A stretch of 64,000 nucleotides of DNA from Pseudomonas oryzihabitans NBRC 102199 (GCF_000730625.1 NZ_BBIT01000009.1:434001-498000); one strand, 5' to 3'. Shown: positions 1 through 9,741, counted from the first letter of the stretch. Notes: generated by a model not told the origin, from the letters alone. A program made the numbers and translations.

Positions 1-464
1 GTTTCGGCGAAGTCGCGGATGTCTTCGGTGAGGCGCTGGTCGGGGTTGTCGGCGCCGCCTTCGCGTTCCAGCTGGTAGTAGTTGCGGTCGGACAGCCAGA
101 GGCCGAAGTGCTTTTCGGTCAGCCAGCGCCGCCAGTTGATGGTCAGCGCCTGAGTGAGGTAAAGCCGGTACACGGCCAGCAGGATGGCGGTGGCGGCCAG
201 CCCGCAGAAATACAGCATCAGCCGGATGAAGGCGGCCAGATCGCGATTCTGCAGGGCGTCGTAGAAGTAGCGATACCAGGTGTTCAGGGCCACCGACAGG
301 CCGACCCCGGCCAGCGACAGGGCGATGACCACGGACAGCAGGAGCCAGGCCTTGCCTTTCTCTTCACTGCGCCAGTAGGGGGTGATCAAAGCCCAGACGC
401 GGGCCAGGAAATGCCCACGGGAAGCCCCGTAGACGGAGGGCACGGGTACGGCGGATTCGGACAT
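1..464 (-). CDS. ABC transporter with fused permease and ATPase domains, SbmA/BacA/YddA type (partial)
   Basis: Only the first 154 codons are in the window; the C-terminal ATPase half lies beyond the left edge. The protein begins MSESAVPVPS. It has a hydrophobic segment near residues 35-60, followed by NTWYRYFYDALQNRD and then a second membrane stretch leading to LTQALTINWRRWLTEKH and LSDRNYYQLER. These are typical of the membrane domain of the YddA/SbmA-BacA-like family, in which one polypeptide carries membrane and nucleotide-binding domains and acts as a homodimer in the inner membrane. Substrates in this family range from peptides to lipids, and none can be assigned here. It lies upstream of nothing else visible and is transcribed in the same direction as roxSR, 123 bp beyond roxR. 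Confidence 0.75.
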   Translation of the reverse strand, partial: MSESAVPVPSVYGASRGHFLARVWALITPYWRSEEKGKAWLLLSVVIALSLAGVGLSVALNTWYRYFYDALQNRDLAAFIRLMLYFCGLAATAILLAVYRLYLTQALTINWRRWLTEKHFGLWLSDRNYYQLEREGGADNPDQRLTEDIRDFAE

Positions 465-556
465 GCTCGGACTCTCAAGGACTGCTCAACGAGACGCCTG
501 CACAGCCTATGCCGGAAAGCCTGAACGAATTCTGACTGAAACAATGTAACAGTTTG

Positions 557-579
557 TCGCCCACGGAGATCGTGGGCGA
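557..579 (-). terminator. Hairpin downstream of roxR
   Basis: A perfect 9-bp stem (TCGCCCACG/CGTGGGCGA, 5-nt loop) lies just past the roxR stop codon. On the minus strand it is followed by CAAACTG, a poor U-tract, so it may be a weak terminator or an RNA 3' end stabiliser. Confidence 0.5.
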
Positions 580-587
580 TGCCAGCT

Positions 588-1148
588 TCAGCGACGCACC
601 GGACGCTTCTGCAGCTTGCGCTGCAGGGTACGGCGGTGCATGCCCAGCGCCCGCGCGGTCGCCGAGATGTTGCCTTCGTGTTCGGACAGTACCCGCTGGA
701 TGTGCTCCCACTGCAGGCGATCCACCGACATGGGATTGTCCGGCACCAGGGTGTCGAGATCGGCGTGCTGGGCGAGCAGACCGGCCAGGACGTCGTCGGC
801 ATCCGCCGGCTTGCACAGGTAGTTGGTGGCGCCGCGCTTGATGGCCTCCACGGCGGTGGCGATGCTGGAATAGCCGGTGAGGATCACCACGCGCATCTCC
901 GGGTGCAGCTCCAGCAGCTGGGGCAGCAGTACCAGCCCCGAGTCCCCTTCCATCTTGAGGTCGAGCACGGCGTAGTCCGGCAGGTCTTCCTTGGCCAGTT
1001 GCAGGCCTTCCTCGGCGCTGTCGGCGATGGACACGCGCAGGCCGCGGCGGTCCATGGCGCGGGCCATCACCCGGGTAAAGGTGGGATCGTCGTCGACCAG
1101 CAGGATGTGGGGCTGGTCGTCGAAACCGCTGTTGAGGTCGTCAGTCAT
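588..1148 (-). CDS. roxR: Response regulator RoxR (PrrA/RegA/ActR family)
   Basis: 186 aa. The N-terminal receiver domain (about residues 12-125) has the acidic pocket in HILLVDDDP, the phospho-acceptor Asp in YAVLDLKMEGDSG, the Thr in VVILTGY and the Lys in YLCKPAD. A linker leads to a Fis-type helix-turn-helix at the C-terminus (ISATARALGMHRRTLQRKL), which is diagnostic of the PrrA/RegA/ActR/RoxR group. The ATG is preceded by GGAGA. It lies 16 bp after roxS on the same strand, so the two form an operon. In P. aeruginosa and P. putida RoxSR responds to respiratory state and controls terminal oxidase and other redox genes; the same role is inferred here. Confidence 0.95.
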   Translation of the reverse strand: MTDDLNSGFDDQPHILLVDDDPTFTRVMARAMDRRGLRVSIADSAEEGLQLAKEDLPDYAVLDLKMEGDSGLVLLPQLLELHPEMRVVILTGYSSIATAVEAIKRGATNYLCKPADADDVLAGLLAQHADLDTLVPDNPMSVDRLQWEHIQRVLSEHEGNISATARALGMHRRTLQRKLQKRPVRR

Positions 1149-1164
1149 AGAATTCTCCAGGCAT

Positions 1165-2424
1165 TCACGCCAGGGCGTAGTGCCGCGGCAGGCGCAATTC
1201 GGTCAGGGTGCCGCCTTCTTCGTGATTGTAGAGCTTCACCGTGCCGCCGGCGCGGGTGACGCTGGCCTGGCTGAGAAACAGGCCCAGTCCGAAGCCCTTG
1301 CCCTTGGTGGTGAAGAAGGGCTTGCCGAGCTGTTCGGCGATGGCCAGGGGTACGCCGGCACCGTGATCGCGGATCGACAGGCACAGCTCGCGCGCATCCC
1401 AGTGCAGACGGATGGCCAGGTTTTCCGGGCAGGCATCGGCGGCATTGTTGAGTAGATTCAGCAGTGCCTGGGTAAGTTCGACCGGCGGCGTCAGGCGCGG
1501 TGGCGTGCCCAGACTGACCACCTCGAAGCTGTAGGTGGCTTCCGGTCGCATCAGGTGCCAGCGATCCATGGTCGCCTCCAGCCACTCCACGGCGGTCTGC
1601 TCCTGCACCGTCTGGCGGCGGTCCGCCTCGGCCGCGCGCACCAGTTGCTGCAGGGTCTGCTTGCACTGGCCGACCTGGGCCTGCAACAGCGCCAGGTCCT
1701 CGCTCAGGGTCGGCTGACCGGCGTACTCCTGCTGCAGCTCCTTGAGCAACACGCTCATGGTGGACAGCGGCGTGCTCAGCTCGTGGGCCGCGCCGGCGGC
1801 CTGGGTGGCCACGGCCAGCAGCTGCTGATCGCGCATGGCCTGTTCGCGGCGCTGGGCCTGCAGGCTCTCCTGCTCGCGCAGGGCGGTGGCCATGCGCGCG
1901 ACGAACAGGGTGATGACCGCGGCGGACAGGGCGAAGCTCAGCCACATGCCGTAGCTGAGCACCGCGCCGTCGTTGGCCACCAGCAGGTGCAGCGGCTCGT
2001 AGGACAGCAGCATCAGCGAGAAGACCGCCAGGGTCAGGGCCGCCAGGACCAGGGTATAGAGCCAGGGCAGCGTGGCCGCGGCGATGGTCAGGGGCACCAG
2101 GTAATAGGAGGCGAAGGGGTTGGTCGGACCGCCGGCGAAATACAGCAGGGCACTGTGGATGGCCAGGTCGCAGCCCAGATGGGCGGCGTATTCCTGCTCG
2201 GTGACCGGCCAGGGGCGGGTCAGCCGCAGGGCGGCGAACAGGCAGAGTACGGCCGAGACGCCCAGGGTGATGGCCAGGGCCGTCCAGGGCAGCTGGACGA
2301 TGCCCGACAGCCGGGCGATGCCCACCGAGCCGGCCTGCGCGGCCAGCACCAGCACGCGGATGATGACCAGGCGCCCGAGATTCTGGCGATTGGCGGACAA
2401 CCATTGAACAGGCAAGGAGAACAT
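1165..2424 (-). CDS. roxS: Redox sensor histidine kinase RoxS (PrrB/RegB family)
   Basis: 419 aa from the ATG at 2424. A TTG six codons upstream is open but less likely, because GGAA sits at the right distance from the ATG. The N-terminal half holds about six hydrophobic segments and the motif GGPTNPF, the quinone-linked signature of RegB/PrrB kinases. The H-box is AAGAAHELSTPLS (phospho-acceptor His), followed by N-box (LLNLLNNAADA) and G-boxes (DHGAGVP, GKGFGLGLFLS). It sits in the inner membrane and should sense the redox state of the quinone pool, phosphorylating RoxR encoded immediately downstream. The order roxR-roxS-SIMPL-dpp is conserved with P. aeruginosa. Confidence 0.93.
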   Translation of the reverse strand: MFSLPVQWLSANRQNLGRLVIIRVLVLAAQAGSVGIARLSGIVQLPWTALAITLGVSAVLCLFAALRLTRPWPVTEQEYAAHLGCDLAIHSALLYFAGGPTNPFASYYLVPLTIAAATLPWLYTLVLAALTLAVFSLMLLSYEPLHLLVANDGAVLSYGMWLSFALSAAVITLFVARMATALREQESLQAQRREQAMRDQQLLAVATQAAGAAHELSTPLSTMSVLLKELQQEYAGQPTLSEDLALLQAQVGQCKQTLQQLVRAAEADRRQTVQEQTAVEWLEATMDRWHLMRPEATYSFEVVSLGTPPRLTPPVELTQALLNLLNNAADACPENLAIRLHWDARELCLSIRDHGAGVPLAIAEQLGKPFFTTKGKGFGLGLFLSQASVTRAGGTVKLYNHEEGGTLTELRLPRHYALA

Positions 2425-2600
2425 GCGAGGTTCCAGGCGCAAGAAACGATCGAGACGACAGCCCCGCGGGGCTGCCGGTCAGAGCAGACTTGGCATTATA
2501 GCGATGGGTATCCGCCCGCAGCCGCCGACGCGGCAAAGCGACGCACCATCCGCCAGGTCCGCGGTCACACCGCTTTCGGACTGCCAATCAGGAGAACACC

Positions 2601-3308
2601 ATGACCTTTCCCCTACGCCCGCTCGTGCTGGGCGCCGCGCTGTTCAGCACCCTGCTCGCCACCGGCGTCCAGGCCGATGAGCCGCGCTACAACCAGATCA
2701 GCCTGAGGGCCGAGGTCAGCCGCGAGGTCCCGCGCGACCGCATGCAGGTCATGCTCTACACCGAAAGCCAGGGCCAGGATCCGGCGGCCCTGGCCAGCGA
2801 CACCACCAAGACCCTAAACGCCGCCCTGGAGCAGGCGCGCAAGGTCAAGGGGGTGGACGTTTCCCTGGGCAATCGCAACACCTATCCGGTCTATGAAGAC
2901 CAGGGCCGCGCCATCAACGCCTGGCGCGAGCGCGGTGAACTGCGCCTGGAAAGCGCCGACTTCGCCGCCCTGTCCAAGCTGACCGGCGAACTGCTGGGCA
3001 GCCTGAAGATGGGCAACCTGCAATTCACCATCGCCGATGGCACCCGCAAGCAGCAGGAGGATGCCCTGTTCAAGAACGCCGTGGCCGCCTTCAAGGCGCG
3101 CGCCCAGCTGGCCACCGAAGCCCTGGGTGGCTCGGGCTATCGCATCGTCAGCCTGGACCTGGGTACCAGCGGCGTACCCCAGCCGCTGCCGATGCTGCGC
3201 ATGTCGGCGATGAAGGCCGCCAGCGATGCCGTGACCCCGGATGTCGCCCCCGGCACCACCACCGTCGAAGTGACCGCGGGCGGTACCATCGAAGTACAGA
3301 TGCCCTGA
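2601..3308 (+). CDS. Periplasmic SIMPL-domain protein (DUF541)
   Basis: 235 aa. It has a clear Sec signal peptide (hydrophobic LVLGAALFSTLLATG, cleavage after VQA). The mature part matches the SIMPL/DUF541 family, beginning with NQISLRAEVSREVPRDRMQV and ending in a beta-rich VEVTAGGTIEVQ. Members are periplasmic or envelope-associated, and no enzymatic activity is established. GGAGAAC precedes the ATG by a few bases. It is divergent from roxS with 176 bp between start codons. A SIMPL protein occupies this same position (PA4495) in P. aeruginosa, so the call is supported by both sequence and context. Confidence 0.85.
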   Translation: MTFPLRPLVLGAALFSTLLATGVQADEPRYNQISLRAEVSREVPRDRMQVMLYTESQGQDPAALASDTTKTLNAALEQARKVKGVDVSLGNRNTYPVYEDQGRAINAWRERGELRLESADFAALSKLTGELLGSLKMGNLQFTIADGTRKQQEDALFKNAVAAFKARAQLATEALGGSGYRIVSLDLGTSGVPQPLPMLRMSAMKAASDAVTPDVAPGTTTVEVTAGGTIEVQMP

Positions 3309-3336
3309 TCTAGTGCAGAAAAGTAACAACGCTGTT

Positions 3337-3363
3337 CCGGTGCGCACTTTTGGTGCGCACCGG
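3337..3363. terminator. Hairpin between the SIMPL gene and dppA
   Basis: An 11-bp perfect stem, CCGGTGCGCAC/GTGCGCACCGG, with loop TTTTG, begins about 30 bp after the SIMPL stop codon. There is no U-tract after it. It probably ends or stabilises the upstream transcript and insulates the dpp operon. Confidence 0.5.
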
Positions 3364-3554
3364 GTTCCTGCCGCGACACCTTGTCTTACATCTTTGCGAC
3401 ATCTGTTTTGTGTTTGGGTCGCCTGGGGTCAATAGCTCGCCTGAGCTATGGACATGGGCACAGGCTGTGCATGTGGGCTCATCTGTCCACAAGACATCGG
3501 CATTCTGTTTCGCAACGCCACATCGTGTTGCGCCGTCCCCGACATGAGGTCTCC

Positions 3555-5150
3555 ATGCACAAGAACGTACTCGCTGCCCTCTTCGCTTCCGGTCTGCTGG
3601 CCGGCGCACCCCTGGCCCAGGCGACCAACCTGGTGTTCTGCTCCGAAGGCAGCCCGGCCGGCTTCGATCCGGCGCAATACACCACCGGCACCGACTTCGA
3701 TGCGTCGGCGGAAACCATCTTCAACAAGCTGACCCAGTTCGAGCGCGGCGGTACCCAGGTCAAGCCGGGACTGGCAGAAAGCTGGGACATCAGCGAAGAC
3801 GGCAAGGTCTACACCTTCCACCTGCGCAAGGGCGTGAAATTCCACACCACGGACTACTTCAAGCCGACCCGCGAATTCAATGCCGATGACGTCCTGTTCA
3901 CCTTCCAGCGCATGCTGGACAAGAACAATCCGTTCCGGAAGGCCTACCCCACCGAATTCCCCTACTTCACCGACATGGGCCTCGACCAGAACATCGCCAA
4001 GGTGGAAAAGGTCGACGACTACACGGTGCGCATGACCCTCAACGAAGTGGACGCCGCCTTCCTGCAGAATCTGGCGATGCCCTTCCCGTCGATCCAGTCG
4101 GCCGAATACGCCGACAAGCTGCTCAAGGCCGGCAAGGCGGCCGAGATCAACCAGAAGCCGATCGGCACCGGTCCCTTCGTCTTCAGCCGCTACCAGAAGG
4201 ATGCGGTGATCCGCTACAAGGCCAACCCGGACTACTGGAAGCCCGAGGACGTCAAGCTCGACAACCTGATCTTCGCCATCACCCCCGATGCCGCCACCCG
4301 CCTGCAGAAGCTCAAGGCCAACGAATGCCAGGTGAGCGGCTATGCGCGTCCGGCGGACCTGGTGGAGATGAAGCAGGATCCGCAGCTCAAGGTGCTGCAG
4401 CAGCCGGGCTTCAACGTCGGCTTCCTCGCCTACAACGTCCAGCATCCACCGCTGGACAAGCCCGAGGTGCGGCGTGCCCTGGACATGGCCATCAACAAGC
4501 AGGCCATCGTCGACACCGTGTTCCAGGGCGCCGGCCAGGTCGCGCAGAACGTGATCCCGCCGAACCAATGGTCCTACGACAAGAACATCAAGGGCGCGCC
4601 CTACGACCCGGAAAAGGCCAAGGCCCTGCTCAAGCAGGCGGGGATCAAGGACGGCACCGAGATCGCGCTCTGGGCCATGACGGTGCAGCGCGCCTCCAAC
4701 CCCAACGCCCGCCAGTCGGCGCAGATGATCCAGCAGGATTGGGCCAAGGTCGGCATCAAGGCCAAGATCGTCAGCTACGAATGGGGTGAGTACATCAAGA
4801 GAGCCAAGGCTGGCGAACACGATGTGCTGACCTATGGCTGGACCGGCGACAACGGCGATCCCGACAACTGGCTGGGCGTGCTCTATGGCTGCAGCGCCAT
4901 CGGCGGCAGCAACTATGCGCGCTGGTGCGACAAGAGCTACGACGCCCTCATCCAGAAGGCCAAGACCAGCAACGATCGCGCCGAACGCACCCGTCTCTAC
5001 GAGCAGGCGCAACAGATCATTCGCCAGCAGCTGCCGGTGAGCCCCATGGCCCACTCGGTGGTGTCCCAGCCCATGCGCAAAGAAGTGCAGGGCTTCAAGA
5101 TCAACCCCTTCGGCGTCACCGGTTTCTATGGCGTAAGCCTCGACCGCTGA
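3555..5150 (+). CDS. dppA: Dipeptide ABC transporter substrate-binding protein DppA (copy 1)
   Basis: 531 aa from the ATG at 3555, preceded by GAGGT. A signal peptide (MHKNVLAALFASGLLAGAPL, cleavage after AQA) exports it to the periplasm. The mature protein is an SBP_bac_5 fold binding protein: [50 protein letters not shown] and [14 protein letters not shown] are family blocks. It captures di- or oligopeptides for DppBCDF encoded downstream. It is about the normal length for DppA. Copy 2 follows after 42 bp and is clearly paralogous. P. aeruginosa also encodes several DppA proteins at this locus, which broaden the range of peptides taken up; the same is inferred here. Confidence 0.92.
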   Translation: MHKNVLAALFASGLLAGAPLAQATNLVFCSEGSPAGFDPAQYTTGTDFDASAETIFNKLTQFERGGTQVKPGLAESWDISEDGKVYTFHLRKGVKFHTTDYFKPTREFNADDVLFTFQRMLDKNNPFRKAYPTEFPYFTDMGLDQNIAKVEKVDDYTVRMTLNEVDAAFLQNLAMPFPSIQSAEYADKLLKAGKAAEINQKPIGTGPFVFSRYQKDAVIRYKANPDYWKPEDVKLDNLIFAITPDAATRLQKLKANECQVSGYARPADLVEMKQDPQLKVLQQPGFNVGFLAYNVQHPPLDKPEVRRALDMAINKQAIVDTVFQGAGQVAQNVIPPNQWSYDKNIKGAPYDPEKAKALLKQAGIKDGTEIALWAMTVQRASNPNARQSAQMIQQDWAKVGIKAKIVSYEWGEYIKRAKAGEHDVLTYGWTGDNGDPDNWLGVLYGCSAIGGSNYARWCDKSYDALIQKAKTSNDRAERTRLYEQAQQIIRQQLPVSPMAHSVVSQPMRKEVQGFKINPFGVTGFYGVSLDR

Positions 5151-5158
5151 CCCTGTCC

Positions 5159-5175
5159 GGCCCGCCTCGCGGGCC
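5159..5175 (+). terminator. Short GC hairpin between the two dppA genes
   Basis: GGCCCGC-CTC-GCGGGCC forms a 7-bp stem in the 42-bp gap between the two binding-protein genes. With no proper U-tract it is more likely a partial terminator or an RNase barrier that keeps the first dppA more abundant than distal cistrons. Confidence 0.45.
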
Positions 5176-5192
5176 TTCACGAGGAGCCTTCC

Positions 5193-6785
5193 GTGTCCAA
5201 ACCGCTATTCTCGCTGTCTCTCGCCGCCCTCCTCTGCCTGACGGCCAATGCCGCCCTGGCACGCCCCCTGGTGGTCTGCACCGAGGCCAATCCGGAAGGC
5301 TTCGATCCGGGTCGCTACACTTCCGGCTATACCTTCAACGCCTCGGCCACCCCGCTGTACAACCGCCTGGTGGAATTCAAGCAGGGCACCGCCGAGCTGG
5401 AGCCGGGCCTGGCGGAAAGCTGGGAGGTCTCCCCGGATGGCCTGCAGTACACCTTCACCCTGCGCCAGGGGGTAAAATTCCACACCACCGACTACTTCAA
5501 GCCCACGCGCGATTTCAACGCCGACGACGTGGTGTTCAGCTTCGAGCGCATGCTCGACAAGAACAATCCCTGGTACAACCTCTCCCCGAGCGGCTATCCC
5601 TATGCCGCCGCCATGGAGATGGGCACCCTGATCAAGTCCATCGACAAGGTGGACGACAGCCACGTGCGCTTCACCCTCAACCAGCCCGAGGCGCCCTTCC
5701 TCGCCGACCTGGCCATGGCCTTCGGCTCGATCCTGTCCAAGGAATACGCCGACAGCCTGCTGGCCAGCAAGAAGACCGACGACATCAACCAGAAGCCCAT
5801 CGGCACCGGTCCCTTCGTCTTCCAGCGCTATGCCAAGGATTCCAACACCCGCTACAAGGTCAATCCGGACTACTTCGGCAAGAAGCCGCAGATGGACGGC
5901 CTGGTGCTGGCGGTGACCCTGGATCCCAATGTGCGCATCCAGCGGGTGCGCAACAACGAGTGCCAGATCGGCCTGACGGTCAAGCCGCAGGACGTGCCGA
6001 TGCTCAAGCAGGACAAGAGCCTCAAGCTGGCCCAGGTGGAAAGCCAGACCACCTCCTACCTGGCGCTGAACACCAAGCACAAGGCGCTGAGCGACGTGCG
6101 GGTGCGCCAGGCCATCGCCATGGCCTTCGATCAGCAGAACTACCTGAAGACGGTGTTCGGCGAAGGCGGCGCCAAGGCGGCGATCAATCCCTATCCCTCT
6201 TCGCTGCTGGGCTACGCCAAGGACATCAAGCCCTGGCCCCATGACGTGGAGAAGGCCAAGGCGCTGCTCAAGGAAGCCGGCTATCCCGATGGCTTCACCC
6301 TCAAGTACTACATCAGCACCGGCACCGGCCCGGGCGGCAGTCCGGCGCTGGTGGCCCAGCTGATCCAGGGCGACCTCGCCAAGATCGGCATCAAGGCCGA
6401 GATCACCCAGTTCGAGTGGGGCGAATTCGTCAAGCGCACCAAGGCCGGCGAGCACGACCTGATGATGATGAGCTGGACCGGCGACAACGGGGACCCGGAC
6501 AACTTCCTCACCAACAACCTGAGCTGCGCCGCGGTGCAGGGCGGCGAGAACCGCGCCTTCTGGTGCGACAAGGCCTTCAACGACGCCATCGAAAAGGCCA
6601 AGCGCATCAACGACCCGGCCCAGCGTACCGCCCTCTACGAACAGGCCCAGCAGATCTTCCACCAGCAGATGCCCTGGATTCCGCTGGCGCATCCGCTGTT
6701 CACCGACGTCCTGCAACCCAAGGTGCAGGGCTATGTGCAGAGTCCGCTGGGGGTCTACGACTTCTCCACGGTGACCCTCGACTGA
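5193..6785 (+). CDS. dppA: Dipeptide ABC transporter substrate-binding protein DppA (copy 2)
   Basis: 530 aa. The start codon is GTG, chosen because GAGGAG lies 7 bp upstream and the signal peptide ([18 protein letters not shown]) follows directly. The mature protein has the same SBP_bac_5 blocks as copy 1 ([52 protein letters not shown]), but the middle, ligand-contacting region differs considerably, so the peptide preference probably differs too. It is periplasmic and should feed DppBCDF. The porin gene lies 144 bp downstream. Confidence 0.92.
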   Translation: MSKPLFSLSLAALLCLTANAALARPLVVCTEANPEGFDPGRYTSGYTFNASATPLYNRLVEFKQGTAELEPGLAESWEVSPDGLQYTFTLRQGVKFHTTDYFKPTRDFNADDVVFSFERMLDKNNPWYNLSPSGYPYAAAMEMGTLIKSIDKVDDSHVRFTLNQPEAPFLADLAMAFGSILSKEYADSLLASKKTDDINQKPIGTGPFVFQRYAKDSNTRYKVNPDYFGKKPQMDGLVLAVTLDPNVRIQRVRNNECQIGLTVKPQDVPMLKQDKSLKLAQVESQTTSYLALNTKHKALSDVRVRQAIAMAFDQQNYLKTVFGEGGAKAAINPYPSSLLGYAKDIKPWPHDVEKAKALLKEAGYPDGFTLKYYISTGTGPGGSPALVAQLIQGDLAKIGIKAEITQFEWGEFVKRTKAGEHDLMMMSWTGDNGDPDNFLTNNLSCAAVQGGENRAFWCDKAFNDAIEKAKRINDPAQRTALYEQAQQIFHQQMPWIPLAHPLFTDVLQPKVQGYVQSPLGVYDFSTVTLD

Positions 6786-6846
6786 TCGGCACCTGATGCC
6801 GTAAGCGACCGGGCCCGGGCGGCCCGCCCCTCGACCTTTCCCGCCT

Positions 6847-6865
6847 CGCGCCGTGTTTCGGCGCG
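6847..6865 (+). terminator. Hairpin between dppA copy 2 and the porin gene
   Basis: CGCGCCG-TGTTT-CGGCGCG, a 7-bp stem, lies in the 144-bp gap before the porin gene. An A-rich stretch (CCCAAAAAAACAG) follows some 25 bp later. It may be an mRNA processing or attenuation site. Confidence 0.4.
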
Positions 6866-6929
6866 ACGGGTTCGGTCGTGCCGGAAACGCCCAAAAAAAC
6901 AGAAAAACGACCGCTTTGGAGCACAACCG

Positions 6930-8348
6930 ATGACCAACGTCCACCGTGGAGGCCTCGCCCTCTCGCTACTCACCTTGGCCCTGACCGCCCACGCCCAGTC
7001 CCCGGCGCCGGAAGATCCCAGCTACGCCAACGAGGTCCAGACCCTGCCCAACGTGCAGAAGCCGGTGAAGGGCCAGGAAGGCGCCAAGGGCTTCTTCGCC
7101 GACGACAGCCTGACCCTGGCCACGCGCAACTTCTTCGCCCGCGAGACCAGCTCCGATCCGATCTTCAGCTACACCAAGAACGGTACCCGGGTGCGCACCC
7201 ACTCGCGCAATACCTGGGTCCAGGCCACGGCGCTCAAGTACAGCTCCGGCTACACCCAGGGCCCGGTGGGTTTTGGCATCGACGTGGCGGGCTATCAGGC
7301 CACCAACCTGGAGCGGGGCAAGGGTCAGATCGGTGGCGGCGGCAACCGCACCCTGGCCAACGCCGAGGGCGAGGGCCATGCCGAGTGGTCCAAGCTGGGC
7401 ATCGCCGACGCGCGCTTCCGCGTCTCCAACACCGAGCTCAAGATCGGTCGTTTCATGCTCGACACCCCGGTGATCAGCTACAACGACAACCGGCCCTTCC
7501 CCTCCGGTTTCGACGGCTTCGCCCTGACCAGCGACGAATGGGACAACCTCTCGCTGCAGGGTGGCAGCTTCACCCGCGTCAGCCCGCGGACCGGTGCCGG
7601 CGACGAGAAGTGGACCACCGAGTACGGCACCCGCGAGGTCACCGCCGACCGCCTGAGCTTTCTCGGTGGCAACTACAAGCTGCCCCAGGGCTGGGAAGTC
7701 AGCGTCTACGGCGCCAACTTCGAAGACGTCTGGAACCAGTACTTCCTGAGCGTGACCCAGGCCGGCGGCTCGCTCGACACCTTTGCCTGGAAGGCGGTGG
7801 CCAACGCCTATCGCACCGTCGACGCCGGCAGCGCCAAGGCCGGCGACATCGACAACACCGCCTGGAGCCTGGCGTTCACCGGCAGCCACCAGGCCCACAG
7901 CCTGACCCTGGCCTACCAGCAGATCGACGGCAACGAGTACTTCGACTACGCCCACGAGACCGCGGCCATCTACCTGGCCAACTCCCTGGTCTCGGACTAC
8001 AACGGCCCCAACGAGAAGTCGCTGCAGATCCGCTACGAAACCGATTGGAGCTACTTCGGCGTGCCCGGCCTGAGCACCGGCGTCTGGTACGCCAAGGGTT
8101 GGGACATCGACGGCACCCACTACGACGCCGGCGCCGGCAAGTACGCCAACTATGCCGAGGTCCTGCAGCAGGATGGCGAGAAGCACCACGAGATCGGCCT
8201 GGTCACCACCTACAAGGTGCAGCAGGGCACGCTCAAGGACAGTCGCTTCCGCCTGCTGCTGACCGATCACCGCGCCAGCCAGAACCAGGTCGACGGCAAC
8301 GTCAAGGAGCTGCGCCTGGTCTCCACCCTGCCGTTCAACCTGCTGTGA
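6930..8348 (+). CDS. OprD-family outer-membrane porin, peptide-specific (OpdP/OpdD-like)
   Basis: 472 aa. It has a Sec signal peptide (LALSLLTLALTAHAQ), then the OprD-family N-terminus (GFFADDSLTLATRNFFARE) and alternating amphipathic beta strands through to the C-terminus, ending ...LVSTLPFNLL with the usual hydrophobic final residue region. The family forms 18-stranded monomeric channels for small charged substrates. Its position between dppA genes and dppBCDF matches the glycine-glutamate dipeptide porin of P. aeruginosa (PA4501), so outer-membrane passage of dipeptides is the likely role. TGGAG precedes the ATG. Confidence 0.88.
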   Translation: MTNVHRGGLALSLLTLALTAHAQSPAPEDPSYANEVQTLPNVQKPVKGQEGAKGFFADDSLTLATRNFFARETSSDPIFSYTKNGTRVRTHSRNTWVQATALKYSSGYTQGPVGFGIDVAGYQATNLERGKGQIGGGGNRTLANAEGEGHAEWSKLGIADARFRVSNTELKIGRFMLDTPVISYNDNRPFPSGFDGFALTSDEWDNLSLQGGSFTRVSPRTGAGDEKWTTEYGTREVTADRLSFLGGNYKLPQGWEVSVYGANFEDVWNQYFLSVTQAGGSLDTFAWKAVANAYRTVDAGSAKAGDIDNTAWSLAFTGSHQAHSLTLAYQQIDGNEYFDYAHETAAIYLANSLVSDYNGPNEKSLQIRYETDWSYFGVPGLSTGVWYAKGWDIDGTHYDAGAGKYANYAEVLQQDGEKHHEIGLVTTYKVQQGTLKDSRFRLLLTDHRASQNQVDGNVKELRLVSTLPFNLL

Positions 8349-8708
8349 TGACGAAACCCGGCGGATTTCGTGCAGCGCCCGGCATCTCGCCGGGATCGCG
8401 TCGCGAACACCGGCGAAGCCCTGGCCATGTCGAGGATATCGACGGCCGTGGCAACGTGGTAGTCTGCCGGGTTTGGAGCGCTGGCCCAGAGCGCTCTTCG
8501 AACCTATTCGTAGGACCGAACGAGGCTGCCGCTGGCAGGCCGCGTTCGTCGCGGACCAGGACGGTCCGCGCAGGGATGAATCCGGACCCACAAGGTCTGA
8601 GAGTCAGATCAAAAGCCTGCGGGCTTTTGAGCGGGCTTTCACTTAAAAACGCGGCCGGGCACGTACTCGCGCCGTCTTGATCAGCCTCAAGAGGAGATAC
8701 CCCCTCCG
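8349..8708. other. 360-bp non-coding gap within the dpp locus, with one hairpin
   Basis: No credible coding frame is seen. A stem AAAAGCC/GGCTTTT (8611-8628) ends in a T-run and resembles a short intrinsic terminator reading rightward. The ABC transporter genes that follow may therefore have their own promoter here, although I could not identify a convincing one. In P. aeruginosa a further dppA lies between porin and dppB; there is none here. Confidence 0.5.
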
Positions 8709-9719
8709 ATGCTCGCCTTCATCGCCCGTCGCTTCGGGCTGCTGATACCGACGTTCTTTGGCGTCACCCTGCTGACCTTCGCCCTGATCCGCCTCATCCC
8801 CGGCGATCCGGTGGAAGTCATGATGGGCGAACGCCGCGTCGATCCGCAGATGCACGCCGAAGCCATGCACCGCCTGGGCCTCGACAAGCCCCTGTACCAG
8901 CAGTATTTCGACTACATCGGCAATCTCGCCCAGGGCAACCTCGGCGAATCCCTGCGCAGCCGCGTCGGGGTCTGGGACGAATTCCTGACCCTGTTCCCGG
9001 CCACCCTGGAACTCTCGGTGGCGGCCATGCTGTTCGCCACGGTGTTCGGCGTGCTGGCCGGCATCATCGCCGCCCTCAGGCGCGGCTCCACGGTGGACCA
9101 CGGGGTGATGGGCGTGGCCCTGACCGGCTACTCCATGCCGATCTTCTGGTGGGGCCTGCTGCTGATCATGCTGTTCTCGGTGCAGCTCGGCTGGACCCCG
9201 GTCTCCGGTCGTCTGGACCTGCTCTACGACATCCCGCCGCGCACCGGCTTCATGCTCATCGACACCCTGCTCTCCGACGAGCCCGGCGCCTTCGTCGATG
9301 CCCTCAAGCACCTGATCCTGCCGGCCATCGTGGTGGGCACCATTCCCCTGGCGGTGATCGCGCGCATGACCCGCTCGGCCATGCTCGAAGTGCTGCGCGA
9401 GGACTATGTGCGCACCGCTCGCGCCAAGGGCCTGTCGCCCAAGCGGGTGGTCTTCGTCCACGCCCTGCGCAACGCCCTGATCCCGGTGCTGACCGTGCTC
9501 GGCCTGCAGGTCGGTAGCCTGCTCTCCGGCGCGGTGCTCACCGAAACCATCTTTTCCTGGCCCGGCATCGGCAAGTGGCTGATCGAGGCCATCGGCGCCC
9601 GGGACTACCCGGTGGTGCAGAACGGCATCCTGCTGATCGCCACCCTGGTCATCCTGGTCAATTTCGTCGTGGACATCCTCTACGGCCTGGTCAATCCGCG
9701 CATCCGCCACCAGCGTTGA
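8709..9719 (+). CDS. dppB: Dipeptide ABC transporter permease DppB
   Basis: 336 aa inner-membrane permease. The N-terminal signature MLAFIARRFGLLIPTFFGVT and LIRLIPGDPVEVMMGE are typical of DppB/OppB. About six transmembrane segments follow, and the EAA loop that contacts the ATPases is visible as ARAKGLSPKRVVFVHALRN. It pairs with DppC to form the channel. The ATG lies 12 bp after GAGGAG. dppC begins 22 bp after the stop codon, so the two are co-transcribed. Confidence 0.95.
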   Translation: MLAFIARRFGLLIPTFFGVTLLTFALIRLIPGDPVEVMMGERRVDPQMHAEAMHRLGLDKPLYQQYFDYIGNLAQGNLGESLRSRVGVWDEFLTLFPATLELSVAAMLFATVFGVLAGIIAALRRGSTVDHGVMGVALTGYSMPIFWWGLLLIMLFSVQLGWTPVSGRLDLLYDIPPRTGFMLIDTLLSDEPGAFVDALKHLILPAIVVGTIPLAVIARMTRSAMLEVLREDYVRTARAKGLSPKRVVFVHALRNALIPVLTVLGLQVGSLLSGAVLTETIFSWPGIGKWLIEAIGARDYPVVQNGILLIATLVILVNFVVDILYGLVNPRIRHQR

Positions 9720-9741
9720 TGCGCCCAAACGGACAGAGCCT

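Noticed and set aside
3429-5180. Very long open frame antisense to dppA, with similar ones opposite the second dppA, nirB, the nitrate reductase and selB
   Set aside because: They lie exactly opposite well-supported genes in GC-rich DNA, have strongly biased amino-acid composition (Gly/Arg/His/Val-rich) and show no domain. They are by-products of codon bias.
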